A stretch of 57,259 nt of DNA from Candidatus Glomeribacter gigasporarum BEG34 (GCF_000227585.1 NZ_CAFB01000039.1:1-57259), one strand, 5' to 3'. Counted from the first letter of the stretch, positions 9,690 through 19,998 are shown. Program-made: numbers and translations. Notes: generated by a model not told the origin, from the sequence alone.

Positions 9690-10888
9690 TCCATTCAATA
9701 CGACAGTTTGCAGCGGGATTCACAGGCGCTGCGGGCGATCTCCGCACGCGCCGCGCGATGCGTAGTTACGATCAGGCGCTGCTGTGGGTCAGCCTCCTGC
9801 TGCTCGGTTTTGGGCTCGTGATGGTCTATTCGGCATCGATTGCACTGCCCGCCGCGCCAAAATACGCCGCTTACCAGGGGCATCATTTTCTGGTGCGGCA
9901 TTTAGCCGCGCTGATGATGGGCTTTACGCTCGCCTGGTGCGCGTTTCAGGCGCCGATGACGCAATGGGAAAAAGCCGCGCCGAAGCTCTTTATCGGCGCG
10001 CTGGTACTGCTTACGCTGGTCTTTGCGCCAGTCATTGGCAAAGGCGTCAACGGTTCGCATCGCTGGATTTCGCTCGGCATTGCGCATATCCAGCCGTCCG
10101 AGCTTATGAAGCTCGCCGCAACGCTCTATGCGGCGGATTACACGGTGCGTAAACAGGCGGTGATGCACAGCGTGCGCGAGGGCTTTCTGCCAATGGCGCT
10201 TGCAATCGGCTGCGCGGGCGCGCTGCTGCTGCTCGAACCCGATATGGGCGCGTTTATGGTGATTGCGGTGATCGCAATGGGCGTGCTGTTCCTGGGCGGG
10301 ATTAACCTCAAATGGTTCAGCGGGCTGGCATTGACGGTCGCCGCCACGTTCGGCCTGCTGATCTGGCTCTCGCCGTGGCGGCGCGCGCGCATTTTTGCGT
10401 ATCTTGACCCGTGGGACGCGCGCTACGCGCAAGGCAAGGCGTATCAACTTACGCATTCGCTGATTGCCTTCGGGCGCGGCGAATGGTTCGGCGTCGGTCT
10501 GGGTAATAGCGTGGAAAAACTGAATTATCTGCCCGAAGCGCATACCGATTTCATTCTCGCGGTGATTGGGGAAGAACTGGGATTTGTCGGCGTCTCAGGC
10601 GTGATGCTGCTATTTGCATGGCTGGTGCGGCGCGCCTTTTCGATTGGCCGGCAGGCGCTCGCGCTGGATCGCGTCTTTGCCGCGCTGACCGCCCAGGGCA
10701 TCGGACTGTGGATTGGCGTACAGACGTTCATCAATATGGGGGTCAATCTCGGTCTGTTGCCGACCAAGGGCCTCACATTGCCGCTGCTCAGCTATGGCGG
10801 CTCCGGCATTGTGATGAACTGCATTGCTCTGGCGCTGCTGATGCGGGTGGATTATGAGAATCGGGTAGTGATGCGCGGAGGAAGATGA
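9686..10888 (+). CDS. ftsW: Lipid II polymerase / division protein FtsW
   Basis: FtsW is the SEDS-family glycosyltransferase that polymerises lipid II at the septum together with FtsI. The 400 residues form about ten membrane segments. Family marks are [11 protein letters not shown] near the first segment, QPSELMKL, the stretch around [22 protein letters not shown], and [18 protein letters not shown] near the end. The start ATG overlaps the murD stop. The stop overlaps the annotated murG start, so the repeat inserted at the murG start did not damage FtsW. Confidence 0.96.
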   Translation: MIHSIRQFAAGFTGAAGDLRTRRAMRSYDQALLWVSLLLLGFGLVMVYSASIALPAAPKYAAYQGHHFLVRHLAALMMGFTLAWCAFQAPMTQWEKAAPKLFIGALVLLTLVFAPVIGKGVNGSHRWISLGIAHIQPSELMKLAATLYAADYTVRKQAVMHSVREGFLPMALAIGCAGALLLLEPDMGAFMVIAVIAMGVLFLGGINLKWFSGLALTVAATFGLLIWLSPWRRARIFAYLDPWDARYAQGKAYQLTHSLIAFGRGEWFGVGLGNSVEKLNYLPEAHTDFILAVIGEELGFVGVSGVMLLFAWLVRRAFSIGRQALALDRVFAALTAQGIGLWIGVQTFINMGVNLGLLPTKGLTLPLLSYGGSGIVMNCIALALLMRVDYENRVVMRGGR

Positions 10889-12192
10889 TGAACGCTAGAG
10901 CCTTTTTCAGCGGCTTGCCCGGCGTCGCTTCTGCGTTTTCGGTATTCGGGATCGCTGCGGGGTCGCCTCCATCGCTTCGCGATGGAGACCTACTCCGCCC
11001 GCATCGAGCTCCATACTGTCTTCGCGCTTACTCCTTGTGCAATCTCACTGAAAAAGGCTCTAGGGCTTTTTGCAGCGGTGCGCCGGCATCGCGCCCTCTA
11101 ACGGTACTCATTGCCGCGGGCGGCACCGGCGGACATGTGTTTCCGGGGCTGGCAGTCGCGCAATCTCTTAAAGCGCGCGGCGCGAATGTGGTCTGGATCG
11201 GCAATCCATTAGGAATGGAGGCGAGGCTGGCGCCAAAACACGGCGTTGCGATGGAGCGGGTCGATTTTGGCGGCGTGCGCGGCAAAGGGCTGCGCGCCAT
11301 TCTGCTGTTGCCGTTTAATTTATTGCGCGCGTGCGTGCAGAGCGCGCGGCTGCTCGCGCGCATCCGGCCGAATATCGTGCTTGGAATGGGCGGGTATATC
11401 AGCGTTCCGGTTGGATTGATGGCGCTGGCGCGCCGTTGTCCGCTAATCATTCATGAACAGAATGCGATTGCTGGACTGGCGAATCGTTTACTTGCCAAAA
11501 TCGCGCGCCGCGCGCTCGTTGCTTTTCCAAATGCGCTGCCGCGCGCGCAGTGGACGGGCAATCCAGTGCGCAGCGCTTTTGTGCATTTGCCGCCGCCACA
11601 CGTCCGCACTGCGCAGCGCAGCGGGCCGCTGCGGATTCTGGTCGTCGGCGGGAGTCTGGGGGCGGCTGCGTTGAATGCGATTGTTCCGCGCGCACTGGCA
11701 TTGCTGCCGCGCGATGCGTTGCCTTCTGTCGTTCATCAATCCGGCGTTCAGCATTTGTACGCCTTGCGCGCGCATTACGCCGCCGCCGGTTTTTCTCCCG
11801 ATGCCGAAAACGCCAATATTGACTTAATCCCTTTTATCGACGATATGGCGGATGCGTATTGCAAAGCCGATCTGCTCATTTGCCGCGCGGGCGCGAGCAC
11901 AGTCGCTGAAATCTCCGCAGCGGGCGTGGCCGCGCTGTTTGTACCGTTCCCGTATGCGGCTGACGATCATCAGACGCGCAACGCGGCTTTTTTATCCGAA
12001 CGCGGCGCAGCGGCGCTGGTGCAGCAGAGCGAATTGTCGCCCTCATTTCTGGCGGACTGGATTCGCGCGCATCCGCGCGCACGGCTTCTGGAAATGGCAA
12101 CGCAGGCGCGCGCGCTTGCCATGCCGGGCGCGGCTGAACGCGTAGCGGAGATCTGCGTTGAAATCGCTGCGCGCCGTGGAGCGTCCGGATGA
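10885..12192 (+). CDS. murG: Lipid II synthase MurG with a repeat-encoded N-terminal extension
   Basis: MurG adds GlcNAc to lipid I at the inner face of the membrane. The family core begins at about residue 73 with [20 protein letters not shown], which holds the glycine-rich loop. It continues with [29 protein letters not shown] and the UDP-GlcNAc site [10 protein letters not shown]. MurG normally starts just before that loop. Here no ATG or GTG lies between the loop and a 167-bp family A repeat (10896-11062), and the only usable starts are ATG 10885 or 10888, or a weak TTG at 11035. About 71 extra residues therefore appear to be translated from the repeat. The start retains the usual ATGA overlap with ftsW. 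Confidence 0.94.
   Translation: MMNARAFFSGLPGVASAFSVFGIAAGSPPSLRDGDLLRPHRAPYCLRAYSLCNLTEKGSRAFCSGAPASRPLTVLIAAGGTGGHVFPGLAVAQSLKARGANVVWIGNPLGMEARLAPKHGVAMERVDFGGVRGKGLRAILLLPFNLLRACVQSARLLARIRPNIVLGMGGYISVPVGLMALARRCPLIIHEQNAIAGLANRLLAKIARRALVAFPNALPRAQWTGNPVRSAFVHLPPPHVRTAQRSGPLRILVVGGSLGAAALNAIVPRALALLPRDALPSVVHQSGVQHLYALRAHYAAAGFSPDAENANIDLIPFIDDMADAYCKADLLICRAGASTVAEISAAGVAALFVPFPYAADDHQTRNAAFLSERGAAALVQQSELSPSFLADWIRAHPRARLLEMATQARALAMPGAAERVAEICVEIAARRGASG
10896..11062 (+). repeat. Family A palindromic repeat (167-bp form) in the 5' end of murG
   Basis: It begins TAGAGCCTTTTTCAG and ends CTGAAAAAGGCTCTA, a perfect 15-bp inverted repeat in which the variant C is matched by G in the other arm. 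The interior carries GGGTCGCCTCCATCGC, its own inner palindrome CTCCATCGC-N3-GCGATGGAG, and CATACTGTCTTCGCG. A diverged left arm seems to follow directly (11061 to about 11097). It is read through in the murG frame without a stop. Confidence 0.93.
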
Positions 12193-13622
12193 AACACGTT
12201 GTCAAGCATTTACATTTTGTCGGCATCGGAGGCTCCGGCATGAGTGGCATCGCCGAAGTGCTGCTGAATCTGGGCTACCGCGTCAGCGGCTCCGATTTGA
12301 TTGGCAATACGGCAACCGAACGGCTGACCCGTTTGGGCGCGCGCATTGCGCACGGTCACGATGCGGCGCATATCGAAGGCGCGAACGCCGTCGTCGTGTC
12401 GAGCGCTGTGCGTGAAGACAACCCCGAAGTGCTTGCCGCGCGCGCGCGCCGTATTCCGGTCGTGCCGCGCGCGCTGATGCTTGCCGAACTGATGCGCTTA
12501 AGGCAGGGCATTGCGGTGGCAGGCACGCACGGCAAAACCACCACGACCAGCCTGATTGCGAGCGCGCTGGCCGAAGGCGGCCTTGATCCGACTTTCGTCA
12601 TTGGCGGACGGCTCAATAGCGCGGGCGCGAACGCGCGGCTCGGCGCGGGTGAATTTATCGTTGTTGAAACGGATGAATCCGATGCCTTGTTTTTAACGCT
12701 GTCGCCGGTGATTGAGGTCATTACCAATATCGACGCTGACCATATGGAGCGTTATGCGTACGACTTTGCGCAGCTTAAGCAGGCGTTCATCGATTTTACG
12801 CAGCGCTTGCCGTTTTATGGCATCGCTGTCCTGTGTATCGACGATCCCCATGTGCGCGACATTCTTCCCGGGGTTTCAAACAAGCAGATCGTGCGCTATG
12901 GATTGGCGGAAGATGCACAGGTGCGTGCAGTGAATGTGCGGGTGGAGGGCGCGCGGATGCGCTTTTCGGTATTGCGCCAGAACGGCGCGCCCGCCGCGCC
13001 GCTTGAGGTCGAGCTGAATCTGCCGGGTCTGCATAACGTGCGCAATGCGCTGGCCGCAATCGCGGTTGCGAGCGAGCTGGAAGTGGCGGATGAGGCGATT
13101 CTCGGCGCGCTGGCGCGCTTTACCGGCGTGGATCGCCGTTTCCAGCGCTATGGAGAAATTCCAGCCGCTGAAGGCGGGCATTACACGTTGATCGACGACT
13201 ACGGCCATCATCCGGCTGAAATTGCGGCCACGCTCGCCGCCGCGCGCGCCGCTTTTGACGGACGCCGTCTGGTTCTGGCGTTCCAGCCGCATCGTTATAC
13301 GCGCACCCGCGATTGCTTCGACGATCTGGTCAAGGCGCTCTCCAGCGTCGATGCGCTGGTGTTAACCGAGGTCTATTCCGCGGGCGAAACGCCGCTGATT
13401 GCCGCCGATGCGCATGCGCTGGCGCGCGCGGTGCGCGTCGCGGGCAAAGTCGAGCCGCTGTTTGTCGAGACGGTCGAAGAAATTCCGGAGGCGGTCATGC
13501 GCATTGCGCGGGATGGGGATGTGGTCATCACAATGGGGGCGGGGTCGATGGGCGGCGTGGCAGCGCAATTAAAACAACATACGTTAGAAATGAAAAAAAG
13601 AGATGTATTTAATCCATCCTGA
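12189..13622 (+). CDS. murC: UDP-N-acetylmuramate:L-alanine ligase MurC
   Basis: MurC adds L-alanine to UDP-MurNAc, the first peptide-stem step. The 477 residues open with [17 protein letters not shown], carry the ATP loop GTHGKTTT (lysine 116), EADES-type motif [11 protein letters not shown], and [10 protein letters not shown]. They end with [15 protein letters not shown]. It starts 4 bp before the murG stop and overlaps ddlB by about 20 bp. Confidence 0.97.
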   Translation: MKHVVKHLHFVGIGGSGMSGIAEVLLNLGYRVSGSDLIGNTATERLTRLGARIAHGHDAAHIEGANAVVVSSAVREDNPEVLAARARRIPVVPRALMLAELMRLRQGIAVAGTHGKTTTTSLIASALAEGGLDPTFVIGGRLNSAGANARLGAGEFIVVETDESDALFLTLSPVIEVITNIDADHMERYAYDFAQLKQAFIDFTQRLPFYGIAVLCIDDPHVRDILPGVSNKQIVRYGLAEDAQVRAVNVRVEGARMRFSVLRQNGAPAAPLEVELNLPGLHNVRNALAAIAVASELEVADEAILGALARFTGVDRRFQRYGEIPAAEGGHYTLIDDYGHHPAEIAATLAAARAAFDGRRLVLAFQPHRYTRTRDCFDDLVKALSSVDALVLTEVYSAGETPLIAADAHALARAVRVAGKVEPLFVETVEEIPEAVMRIARDGDVVITMGAGSMGGVAAQLKQHTLEMKKRDVFNPS

Positions 13623-14577
13623 AGCTTTTGGAAAAGTTGCGGTGCTGCTCGGCGGCGCTTCCGCCGAGCGCGAGGTGTCGCTGAATTCGGGGCGACTGGC
13701 GCTAGGCGCGCTGCGCGCGCGCGGCGTTGACGCGCATCCGTTCGATCCCGCCGAGCAACCGGTATGGCAATTGAAGCAGGAAGGTGTTGCGCGCGTCTTT
13801 AATACATTGCACGGCGGCGCTGGCGAGAACGGCCAACTGGCGGGCGCGTTGGATATGTTGGGTATTCCTTATACCGGTACGGGTGTGCTGGGCTGCGCGC
13901 TGGGGATGGATAAATGGCGCAGCAAACTCATCTGGCAGCAAACCGGCATTCCAACGCCGCCGTTTGAGATTGTGCAGTGCGCCGCCAATGCAGGCTGGAG
14001 ACCGGATGGAATGGCGGATCGGCTCGGTTTGCCGCTCTTTGTCAAACCGGTGCACGAAGGTTCGAGCGTCGGCATGACCAAGGTCAAGTCAGTCCAGGCG
14101 CTGGCCGCCGCGGTAGACGCAGCGGCGCGCTACGACTCAACCGTATTGGTCGAAAAAAGCATAGAAGGCGGCGGCGAGTACACCGTATCGATTGCGGGCA
14201 CGCTCGAATTGCCGGTGATCCGCATCGTGCCCGCCGGCGAGTTCTACGACTATCACGCGAAGTACATCGCCAACGATACGCAATACCGGATTCCGTGCGG
14301 CCTGGCCGCCCAGGAAGAACAACGCATCCAGCAACTTGCGCGGCGCGCGTTTGAGATTCTCGGCGGCAAGGACTGGGGGCGCGTCGATCTGATGATCGAT
14401 GCACAAGGCCAGCCCTGGTTCCTGGAAATCAACACCGCGCCGGGCATGACCGATCATTCGCTGCCGCCGAAAGCGGCGCGCGCCGTTGGCATTTCATATG
14501 AGGATTTGGTGATGCACCTGTTGGCGCTGACACTGCCTGATGCGGCGCAGATGGAGAGCAAGCGCAATGTGGCATAA
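13603..14577 (+). CDS. ddlB: D-alanine:D-alanine ligase DdlB
   Basis: DdlB makes the D-Ala-D-Ala dipeptide used by MurF. The 324-residue ATP-grasp protein has [14 protein letters not shown] near the N-terminus, [21 protein letters not shown], and the metal- and product-binding region [15 protein letters not shown]. The start chosen (ATG 13603) overlaps murC by 20 bp and keeps family-like residues [11 protein letters not shown]. It overlaps ftsQ by 11 bp. Confidence 0.96.
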   Translation: MYLIHPEAFGKVAVLLGGASAEREVSLNSGRLALGALRARGVDAHPFDPAEQPVWQLKQEGVARVFNTLHGGAGENGQLAGALDMLGIPYTGTGVLGCALGMDKWRSKLIWQQTGIPTPPFEIVQCAANAGWRPDGMADRLGLPLFVKPVHEGSSVGMTKVKSVQALAAAVDAAARYDSTVLVEKSIEGGGEYTVSIAGTLELPVIRIVPAGEFYDYHAKYIANDTQYRIPCGLAAQEEQRIQQLARRAFEILGGKDWGRVDLMIDAQGQPWFLEINTAPGMTDHSLPPKAARAVGISYEDLVMHLLALTLPDAAQMESKRNVA

Positions 14578-15343
14578 CCCGCGCCAGCTCAATTTACTGG
14601 CTGCCGCGCTCACGGCAGGCGCAACGCTCGCGTTGTGTGCCGCCCTGGGGCACTGGCTGATGCGGCAACCGATGTTTGCGCTGCGGGTGATTCGCATCGA
14701 CGGCGATCTGGCGCATCTGAATCTGCCGAGCGTGCGCGCGGCAGTGAGCCAGCTCAGAAACCGCCGCCTATATACGCATTTTTTCAATCTCGATCTGGAG
14801 GAGACGCGCGCGATTTTTGAGGCGATGCCGTGGGTTCAGCGCGCGGCGCTGCGGCGGGTCTGGCCGGATCAGCTTGCGCTCACGCTGACGGAGTACCAGG
14901 CGCTTGGCATCTGGCGCGCGGACTGGCTGGTCAGCAGGGACGGCGAACGGTTTGCCGCGAATCTGGCCGAGGCGGGCGATGGGCTGCCTTCTTTAAGCGG
15001 CCCTGAGGGAAGCGAGAAGGAGGTCGTTGCGCGTTACCGGGATTTTGCGCGCTGGTTTGCGCCGCTTGGCCTGGCGCCTGTCTCGGTCAGCCTTTCGGAG
15101 CGGCGCGCCTGGACAGTGGAGTTGTCGAACGGAACGCGCGTTGAGCTGGGCCGCGATAAAGAAAGAGAAGGGGGAAGCAATGCAGGCGCGCTTGCGGCGC
15201 GCGGCGATGGTCTCGAGCAGCGCTGCCGGCGGCTCGCCGCTGCCTGGAAGGCAGTCACCGCGCAATGGGGAGAGGAGATTCAAAGGGTCGATTTGCGCTA
15301 TCCGAATGGATTTGCCATTTTGAGCACAGGTTCTAGGGCATAG
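14567..15343 (+). CDS. ftsQ: Cell division protein FtsQ
   Basis: FtsQ is a bitopic divisome protein. The start ATG 14567 gives MWHNPRQLN, a usual beginning in this group, and 258 residues. An in-frame ATG further up at 14540 lies deep in ddlB and is less likely. A membrane segment (about residues 10-30) precedes the POTRA domain ([17 protein letters not shown] to about [16 protein letters not shown]) and the beta domain. It sits between ddlB and ftsA as expected. Confidence 0.93.
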   Translation: MWHNPRQLNLLAAALTAGATLALCAALGHWLMRQPMFALRVIRIDGDLAHLNLPSVRAAVSQLRNRRLYTHFFNLDLEETRAIFEAMPWVQRAALRRVWPDQLALTLTEYQALGIWRADWLVSRDGERFAANLAEAGDGLPSLSGPEGSEKEVVARYRDFARWFAPLGLAPVSVSLSERRAWTVELSNGTRVELGRDKEREGGSNAGALAARGDGLEQRCRRLAAAWKAVTAQWGEEIQRVDLRYPNGFAILSTGSRA

Positions 15344-15365
15344 GAAGGACAGGGGATATTTCTTA

Positions 15366-16598
15366 ATGAAGCAGGATGATACGGATTTATTGGTCGCGCT
15401 TGATATCGGCACTTCAAAAGTGGCCGTGATGGTGGCCGAACAGCGCGGTGAAGGCGGCTACGAAGTGATCGGTGTCGGTCAAAGCGATTCCAACGGTTTG
15501 AAAAAAGGCGTCGTGATCAATATCGGAGCGACTGTGCAATCGATTCAGGGCGCGCTCGAAGAAGCCGAACTGATGGCCGATTGCAAGATTGCGCATGTAT
15601 ACGCCGGCATTGCGGGCCGTCATATCCGCAGCTTCAACTCCAGCGGCATGGTCGCGATCAAGGACAAGGAAGTTACGCCGGCCGATGTGACACGCGTGAT
15701 GGAAACGGCGAAAGCAATCAATATTCCGACCGACCAGCAGGTGCTGCATATTCTGCCGCAGGAATTTATCATCGACGGACAGGAAGATGTGCGCGAACCC
15801 ATCGGCATGAGCGGTATTCGTCTTGAGGTGCGGGTCCATATTGTGACCGGCGGCGTCTCCGCGGTGCAAAACATTGTCAAATGCGTGCGGCGTTGCGGCT
15901 TGGAGGTGAATGATTTGATTCTGCAGCCGCTTGCATCGAGCCTGGCCGTGCTGACCGAGGACGAGAAAGAACTCGGCGTTGTGCTGGTCGATATTGGCGG
16001 TGGCACGACCGATATCGCGGTATTTAGCGAGGGCGCGATCCGGCATACCGCGGTGATTCCAATCGCGGGCGATCAAATCACGAACGATATTGCAATGGCG
16101 CTACGCACGCCGACGCCGGACGCAGAAGTCATCAAGATCCGGCATGGCATTGCCAAGCAGGCGCTGGTTGCACACGACGAGATGATTGAAGTGCCGGGGC
16201 TGGGCGAACGCGGGCCGCGCATGTTGTCGCGTCAGGCATTGGCCGCGGTGATTGAGCCGCGCATCGAAGAATTGTTCGGATTGATACAAAACGCGGTGCG
16301 CGGATCGGGCTATGAGGGCGTGCTCGGTTCGGGCGTCGTGTTGACGGGCGGGGCCTCCTCGATGCCCGGCATGATCGAGCTGGGCGAAGACATTTTTTTA
16401 AAGCCGGTGCGGGTGGGCATGCCGCAATACGCGGGCGGGCTGGCGGACGTTGTACGCAATCCGCGCTTTGCCACCGCAATGGGACTCTTGCTTGAGGCGC
16501 AGGCGCAGCAATCGCGCGGGCGCAGGAAGGCAGTGCGCCTGAATTCCGCCAGGCAGATCTGGAAGCGGATGAGAGAGTGGTTTGTAAAGAGTTTCTAA
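15366..16598 (+). CDS. ftsA: Cell division protein FtsA
   Basis: FtsA is the actin-like ATPase that tethers FtsZ polymers to the membrane. The 410 residues begin with LLVALDIGTSKVAVMVAE (phosphate-binding loop), have the 1C domain typical of FtsA instead of actin subdomain 1B, then VLVDIGGGTTDIAVF and VLTGGASSMPGM. The C-terminal IWKRMREWFVKSF is the amphipathic membrane-targeting helix. A purine-rich AGGAAGGACAGGGG precedes the start. Confidence 0.97.
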   Translation: MKQDDTDLLVALDIGTSKVAVMVAEQRGEGGYEVIGVGQSDSNGLKKGVVINIGATVQSIQGALEEAELMADCKIAHVYAGIAGRHIRSFNSSGMVAIKDKEVTPADVTRVMETAKAINIPTDQQVLHILPQEFIIDGQEDVREPIGMSGIRLEVRVHIVTGGVSAVQNIVKCVRRCGLEVNDLILQPLASSLAVLTEDEKELGVVLVDIGGGTTDIAVFSEGAIRHTAVIPIAGDQITNDIAMALRTPTPDAEVIKIRHGIAKQALVAHDEMIEVPGLGERGPRMLSRQALAAVIEPRIEELFGLIQNAVRGSGYEGVLGSGVVLTGGASSMPGMIELGEDIFLKPVRVGMPQYAGGLADVVRNPRFATAMGLLLEAQAQQSRGRRKAVRLNSARQIWKRMREWFVKSF

Positions 16599-16667
16599 TA
16601 AAAAAGTGATGGGGGGGATATTTTGACTGGGTTAAATCAATTTCGATCGATTGACGGGGAGCAAATA

Positions 16668-17831
16668 ATGGAACTGGACTTTGAAATACTAGAAACGGAA
16701 ACCAGCGGCACAATCATCAAAGTCGTCGGCGTCGGCGGCGCGGGCGGAAATGCGGTGCAGCATATGCTTAACCGCGGCGTGCAGGGCGTGGATTTCTTGT
16801 GCATGAATACCGATGCGCAAGCGCTTGGACGCTCAAAAGCCGCAATGCTGATTCAATTGGGGCAAACGGGTTTGGGCGCGGGCGCCAAACCTGAAATGGG
16901 GCGCGCGGCGGCGGAAGAAGCGCGCGGGCGAATCAGCGATGCGCTGAGCGGAGCGCATATGGTCTTTATTGCGGCGGGAATGGGCGGCGGCACTGGCACC
17001 GGCGCGGCGCCCGTCGTCGCTCAGATTGCGAAAGAAATGGGCATTCTGACCGTTGGCGTGGTCTCAAAGCCGTTTGAGTTTGAGGGCGGCAAACGGATGC
17101 GGATTGCCGAAACGGGCGCGGCGCAGCTTGAGGAGCATGTGGATTCGCTGATTGTGGTGTTGAACGAACGGCTCTTTTCAGTGATGGGTGACGACGCTGA
17201 AATGGAGAAATGCTTCCAGTGCGCGGACGATGTATTGCATAACGCGGTCGCGGGCATTGCGGAAATTATTAATGTTGAAGGGCTGGTGAATGTGGATTTT
17301 GAAGATGTCAAAACGGTGATGGGCGAACAGGGCAAAGCGATGATGGGCACGGCGACCGTGTCCGGCATCGACCGCGCGCGCTTGGCTGCCGAACAGGCGG
17401 TGGCCAGCCCGTTGCTCGAAGGCGTCGATTTGTCCGGCGCGCGCGGCGTGCTGGTCAATATTACCGCGAGCCGCACATTGCGCCTGGCCGAGACGCGCGA
17501 AGTGATGAATGCGATCAAGCACTACGCCGCGAACGACGCGACCGTAATTCTGGGCGCTGTCTACGATGATGCGATGGGCGATGGACTGCGCGTGACCGTG
17601 GTCGCGACCGGCCTGGGGCGTTCGGCGAAAAAAACGCATCAGGTGTCCATGACCTTGCTCCACACAGGGACCGATCATTCAACCGGCGCTGGACTGGACT
17701 ACGGCGCGCTGGATACCCCGGCGGTCTGGCGCAGCGCGCGCGAAACTGCCTCGGCGCACGTCAGCGTGTTGCAGGAGAAGGGCGTGGATACCTACGATAT
17801 CCCGGCTTTTTTGCGCAAACAGGCGGATTGA
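16668..17831 (+). CDS. ftsZ: Cell division GTPase FtsZ
   Basis: FtsZ forms the cytokinetic Z ring. The start ATG 16668 follows GGGGA at 6-8 bp and gives 387 residues. A TTG at 16623 is possible but adds unrelated residues. The tubulin signature GGGTGTG is at residues 106-112, and the C-terminal peptide [14 protein letters not shown], which binds FtsA and ZipA, is intact. It closes the cluster; the lpxC gene that often follows is absent. The last 50 bp are repeated at 19875, on the far side of the restriction-modification genes. Confidence 0.97.
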   Translation: MELDFEILETETSGTIIKVVGVGGAGGNAVQHMLNRGVQGVDFLCMNTDAQALGRSKAAMLIQLGQTGLGAGAKPEMGRAAAEEARGRISDALSGAHMVFIAAGMGGGTGTGAAPVVAQIAKEMGILTVGVVSKPFEFEGGKRMRIAETGAAQLEEHVDSLIVVLNERLFSVMGDDAEMEKCFQCADDVLHNAVAGIAEIINVEGLVNVDFEDVKTVMGEQGKAMMGTATVSGIDRARLAAEQAVASPLLEGVDLSGARGVLVNITASRTLRLAETREVMNAIKHYAANDATVILGAVYDDAMGDGLRVTVVATGLGRSAKKTHQVSMTLLHTGTDHSTGAGLDYGALDTPAVWRSARETASAHVSVLQEKGVDTYDIPAFLRKQAD

Positions 17832-17856
17832 AAGTTCGTCAAACAATGTATTATAT

Positions 17857-17876
17857 GCTCTGTTGAACGACAGAGC
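17857..17876 (+). terminator. Hairpin downstream of ftsZ
   Basis: GCTCTGT and ACAGAGC form a 7-bp stem around a 6-base loop, followed 8 bp later by a short T run in CATTTTTCT. It may end the division-cluster message, but the stem is short and the T run is displaced. TATTATAT just upstream could instead be a -10 element for the methyltransferase gene. Confidence 0.35.
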
Positions 17877-17946
17877 CTAAGCATTTTTCTGTAGAGCTTG
17901 TGTTCTATTTCCTTTGTAATGAGCTTTCGATATTTTGAAGTACCCA

Positions 17947-18762
17947 ATGATTCCTCAGGCTTTTACAAGTTCACCTGAACATATATTGCCTCAAGAACGT
18001 TCAACGCTGAACATTAAAGAAGCTCGAGGCGCATTGAATGCATATCTTGATCGCTTTATTTGCGGCGATGCTTTAGCGGTTATGCGCCAAATTCCGGATG
18101 CCGGCATTGATCTTGTTGTCACTTCGCCGCCCTACAATTTGAAAAACTCTACGGGGAATGGTTTAAAAGACGGCAGAGGCGGAAAATGGCAGCATGCTCG
18201 GCTTATAAATGGGTATGCAAGTCATCACGACAATATGCCTTATGGGGAATACGTCGCTTGGCAACGCGCTTGTCTGATAGAAATGCTCAGGCTTCTTCCT
18301 GAACACGGCGCCATTTTTTATAATCATAAATGGAGAGTTCAGGATGGTTTGTTGCAAGATCGTCACGATATTGTGGGTCAATTCCCGGTACGCCAGATTA
18401 TTATCTGGCGGCGTAAAGGAGGTATAAATTTTAACGCCGGATATTTTCTGCCTACTTATGAAGTGATTTATCTAATCGCGAAGTCAAAATTCAGATTGGC
18501 ACCAAAAGCGAATTCCCATGGCGATATATGGGAATTTGCGCAAGATATGAATAACCCGCATCCTGCGCCATTCCCTCAACCCCTGATAGAAAGGATTATT
18601 AGCAGCACATATGCAAAAGTTATTCTTGATCCTTTTATGGGCAGCGGAACAACCGCGATGGCGGCAAGAAAACTGAATAGGAATTTTATTGGTATTGATA
18701 TTTCAGAAGAATATTGCATCATGTCTGAGAAGCGTTTAAGAGGCGAGCCATGGAGAGTTTAA
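17947..18762 (+). CDS. Beta-class DNA methyltransferase (N4-cytosine or N6-adenine), modification enzyme of a type II system
   Basis: The protein (271 residues from ATG 17947; TTG 17935 is an alternative) has the catalytic motif TSPPYN at 59-64 ahead of the SAM motif DPFMGSGTT at 228-236. That order defines beta-class amino-methyltransferases. SPPY is common in N4-cytosine enzymes but also occurs in some N6-adenine ones, so the modified base and site cannot be told. It protects host DNA from the nuclease encoded 12 bp downstream. Codon and base use are clearly more AT-rich than in ftsZ or ubiE, which points to recent transfer. No good ribosome site is visible. Confidence 0.88.
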   Translation: MIPQAFTSSPEHILPQERSTLNIKEARGALNAYLDRFICGDALAVMRQIPDAGIDLVVTSPPYNLKNSTGNGLKDGRGGKWQHARLINGYASHHDNMPYGEYVAWQRACLIEMLRLLPEHGAIFYNHKWRVQDGLLQDRHDIVGQFPVRQIIIWRRKGGINFNAGYFLPTYEVIYLIAKSKFRLAPKANSHGDIWEFAQDMNNPHPAPFPQPLIERIISSTYAKVILDPFMGSGTTAMAARKLNRNFIGIDISEEYCIMSEKRLRGEPWRV

Positions 18763-18774
18763 AAGCTAAATAAA

Positions 18775-19842
18775 ATGCTACAGAAACATCGTGCCATTTC
18801 AGAAGAAATGAATCAAAATCCATGGGAAAATGCCTATTGGTTCGCGAGGATGTTAATTAATGGAGATAAATACGGGGCAATTGGCCGGCAGAGTAAATTT
18901 CTAACCGAGGTTTGTATTGCTTTACAGCAAATTGTTGAAGGGCCAGCTCAGAGCAAAGATATTAAGTTTGAGCTATCTAAAAATATTATTCAAAATTTAT
19001 TCGAAAAAAGGTTTTCGAGGAAGACGGCCAAAACTGAACGTATCAAATTGTTTCTTGAAGATTTATTCGTCAAGTTAAAAGATATCTGCGATATAAAAGT
19101 ATTCATTTTAACCGTACAAAATATTTTAATTCCTATTAATGTAGCGTTGGAAAGTATTCCGAATGACGATAAAATCTATACGGAAGAGGTTGCAAAGGCA
19201 TATCTTGATCGGTTAGGTAATGATGCTTTGTCTACAGTGGTTCAGTTATGGGATAACGCAGGTGTAATAGGATGCTTGAATGCAGAGCGCGGTTGCATTG
19301 TTCAAGGGTTTGCACATTTACGTCAGAGTATTCGACACATGTCTGAGCATGAATCCGATACGGTTCTGACAGCCTATGTGCAAGAATTCGAAAGGCGACT
19401 GGGACAAAAACGTAAAGGTAGAGCAGGCGGAAGTCTTGAAGATGTGACAAGTTTCTTATTTAAATATTTCAATATTAAGGCTGAAAATAAGCCTGATCAT
19501 TTTCAAGCAGATATTGAAATTGATAAGTGGATACTCCGCAGAGACAAATGGCTTATCGGTATTTCCTGTAAAAGGACGCTGCGTGAAAGGTGGAAGCAAG
19601 TCTCTAGCGCTCATCATGATGTACTGAACAAATTTAAAATATGGCAAGTGTGGCATTTAATTACTTATGATGAAGATTTAAGCGACGATAAATTAACTTT
19701 ATTGGGAATCCAGAGACATGTTTTCTATTTGCCGGATAATAGCCGCCGTTTAGAAAGTGCGCGGAATCATCTTGGCATGAAAGATTATGTCCGGCCGATG
19801 TCTCAATTTATCCATGATATTAAAAAAGAGCAAGGAACTTAA
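18775..19842 (+). CDS. Putative type II restriction endonuclease
   Basis: This 355-residue protein lies 12 bp behind the methyltransferase, in the same AT-rich segment. Most of it is unfamiliar. The C-terminal third has QADIEIDKWI and then ISCKRTLRERWKQV (I263 onward, K266). This resembles the PD-(D/E)XK-type nucleases of the EcoRII/PspGI kind, where an acidic residue and a lysine are followed by a conserved (K/R)-RW-Q segment. The context (methyltransferase partner, foreign composition) and this motif make a restriction enzyme the best reading. The cut site is unknown. Confidence 0.72.
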   Translation: MLQKHRAISEEMNQNPWENAYWFARMLINGDKYGAIGRQSKFLTEVCIALQQIVEGPAQSKDIKFELSKNIIQNLFEKRFSRKTAKTERIKLFLEDLFVKLKDICDIKVFILTVQNILIPINVALESIPNDDKIYTEEVAKAYLDRLGNDALSTVVQLWDNAGVIGCLNAERGCIVQGFAHLRQSIRHMSEHESDTVLTAYVQEFERRLGQKRKGRAGGSLEDVTSFLFKYFNIKAENKPDHFQADIEIDKWILRRDKWLIGISCKRTLRERWKQVSSAHHDVLNKFKIWQVWHLITYDEDLSDDKLTLLGIQRHVFYLPDNSRRLESARNHLGMKDYVRPMSQFIHDIKKEQGT

Positions 19843-19874
19843 AAAATGTCGACTCTTTCTATTAAATCTAGATT

Positions 19875-19926
19875 GGGCGTGGATACCTATGATATTCCGG
19901 CTTTTTTGCGCAAACAGGCGGATTAG
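19875..19926 (+). pseudogene. Second copy of the last 50 bp of ftsZ, right flank of the restriction-modification insert
   Basis: Bases 19875-19924 match 17780-17829 at 48 of 50 positions. The two differences are synonymous third-position changes (TAC/TAT, ATC/ATT). The copy still reads [16 protein letters not shown] but ends TAG instead of TGA, and that TAG comes from the family A repeat starting at 19924. Sequence to the left is unrelated to ftsZ. The two copies bracket the whole AT-rich methyltransferase and nuclease segment as a direct repeat. Confidence 0.93.
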
Positions 19927-19998
19927 AGCATTTTTCAGCGGCTTGCACTACGTCACTTCGCGCTTGTTCCTTGTGCAATCTCACTGAAAAATGCTCTA
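19924..19998 (+). repeat. Family A palindromic repeat (75-bp form)
   Basis: TAGAGCATTTTTCAG and CTGAAAAATGCTCTA form a perfect 15-bp inverted repeat bounded by TA. The interior is GCGGCTTGCACTACG then CACTTCGCGCTTG and TTGTGCAATCTCA. It starts exactly at the stop codon of the ftsZ copy and ends 12 bp before ubiE. Confidence 0.95.

Noticed and set aside
15331-15345. AGGTTCTAGGGC at the ftsQ stop as a repeat remnant
   Set aside because: It is similar to the end of family B followed by the start of A, but too short to support.
17878-17905. TAAGCATTTTTCTG near the left side of the restriction-modification genes as a family A arm
   Set aside because: It resembles the arm only in its A/T part and has no partner arm or core nearby, so chance similarity is likely.
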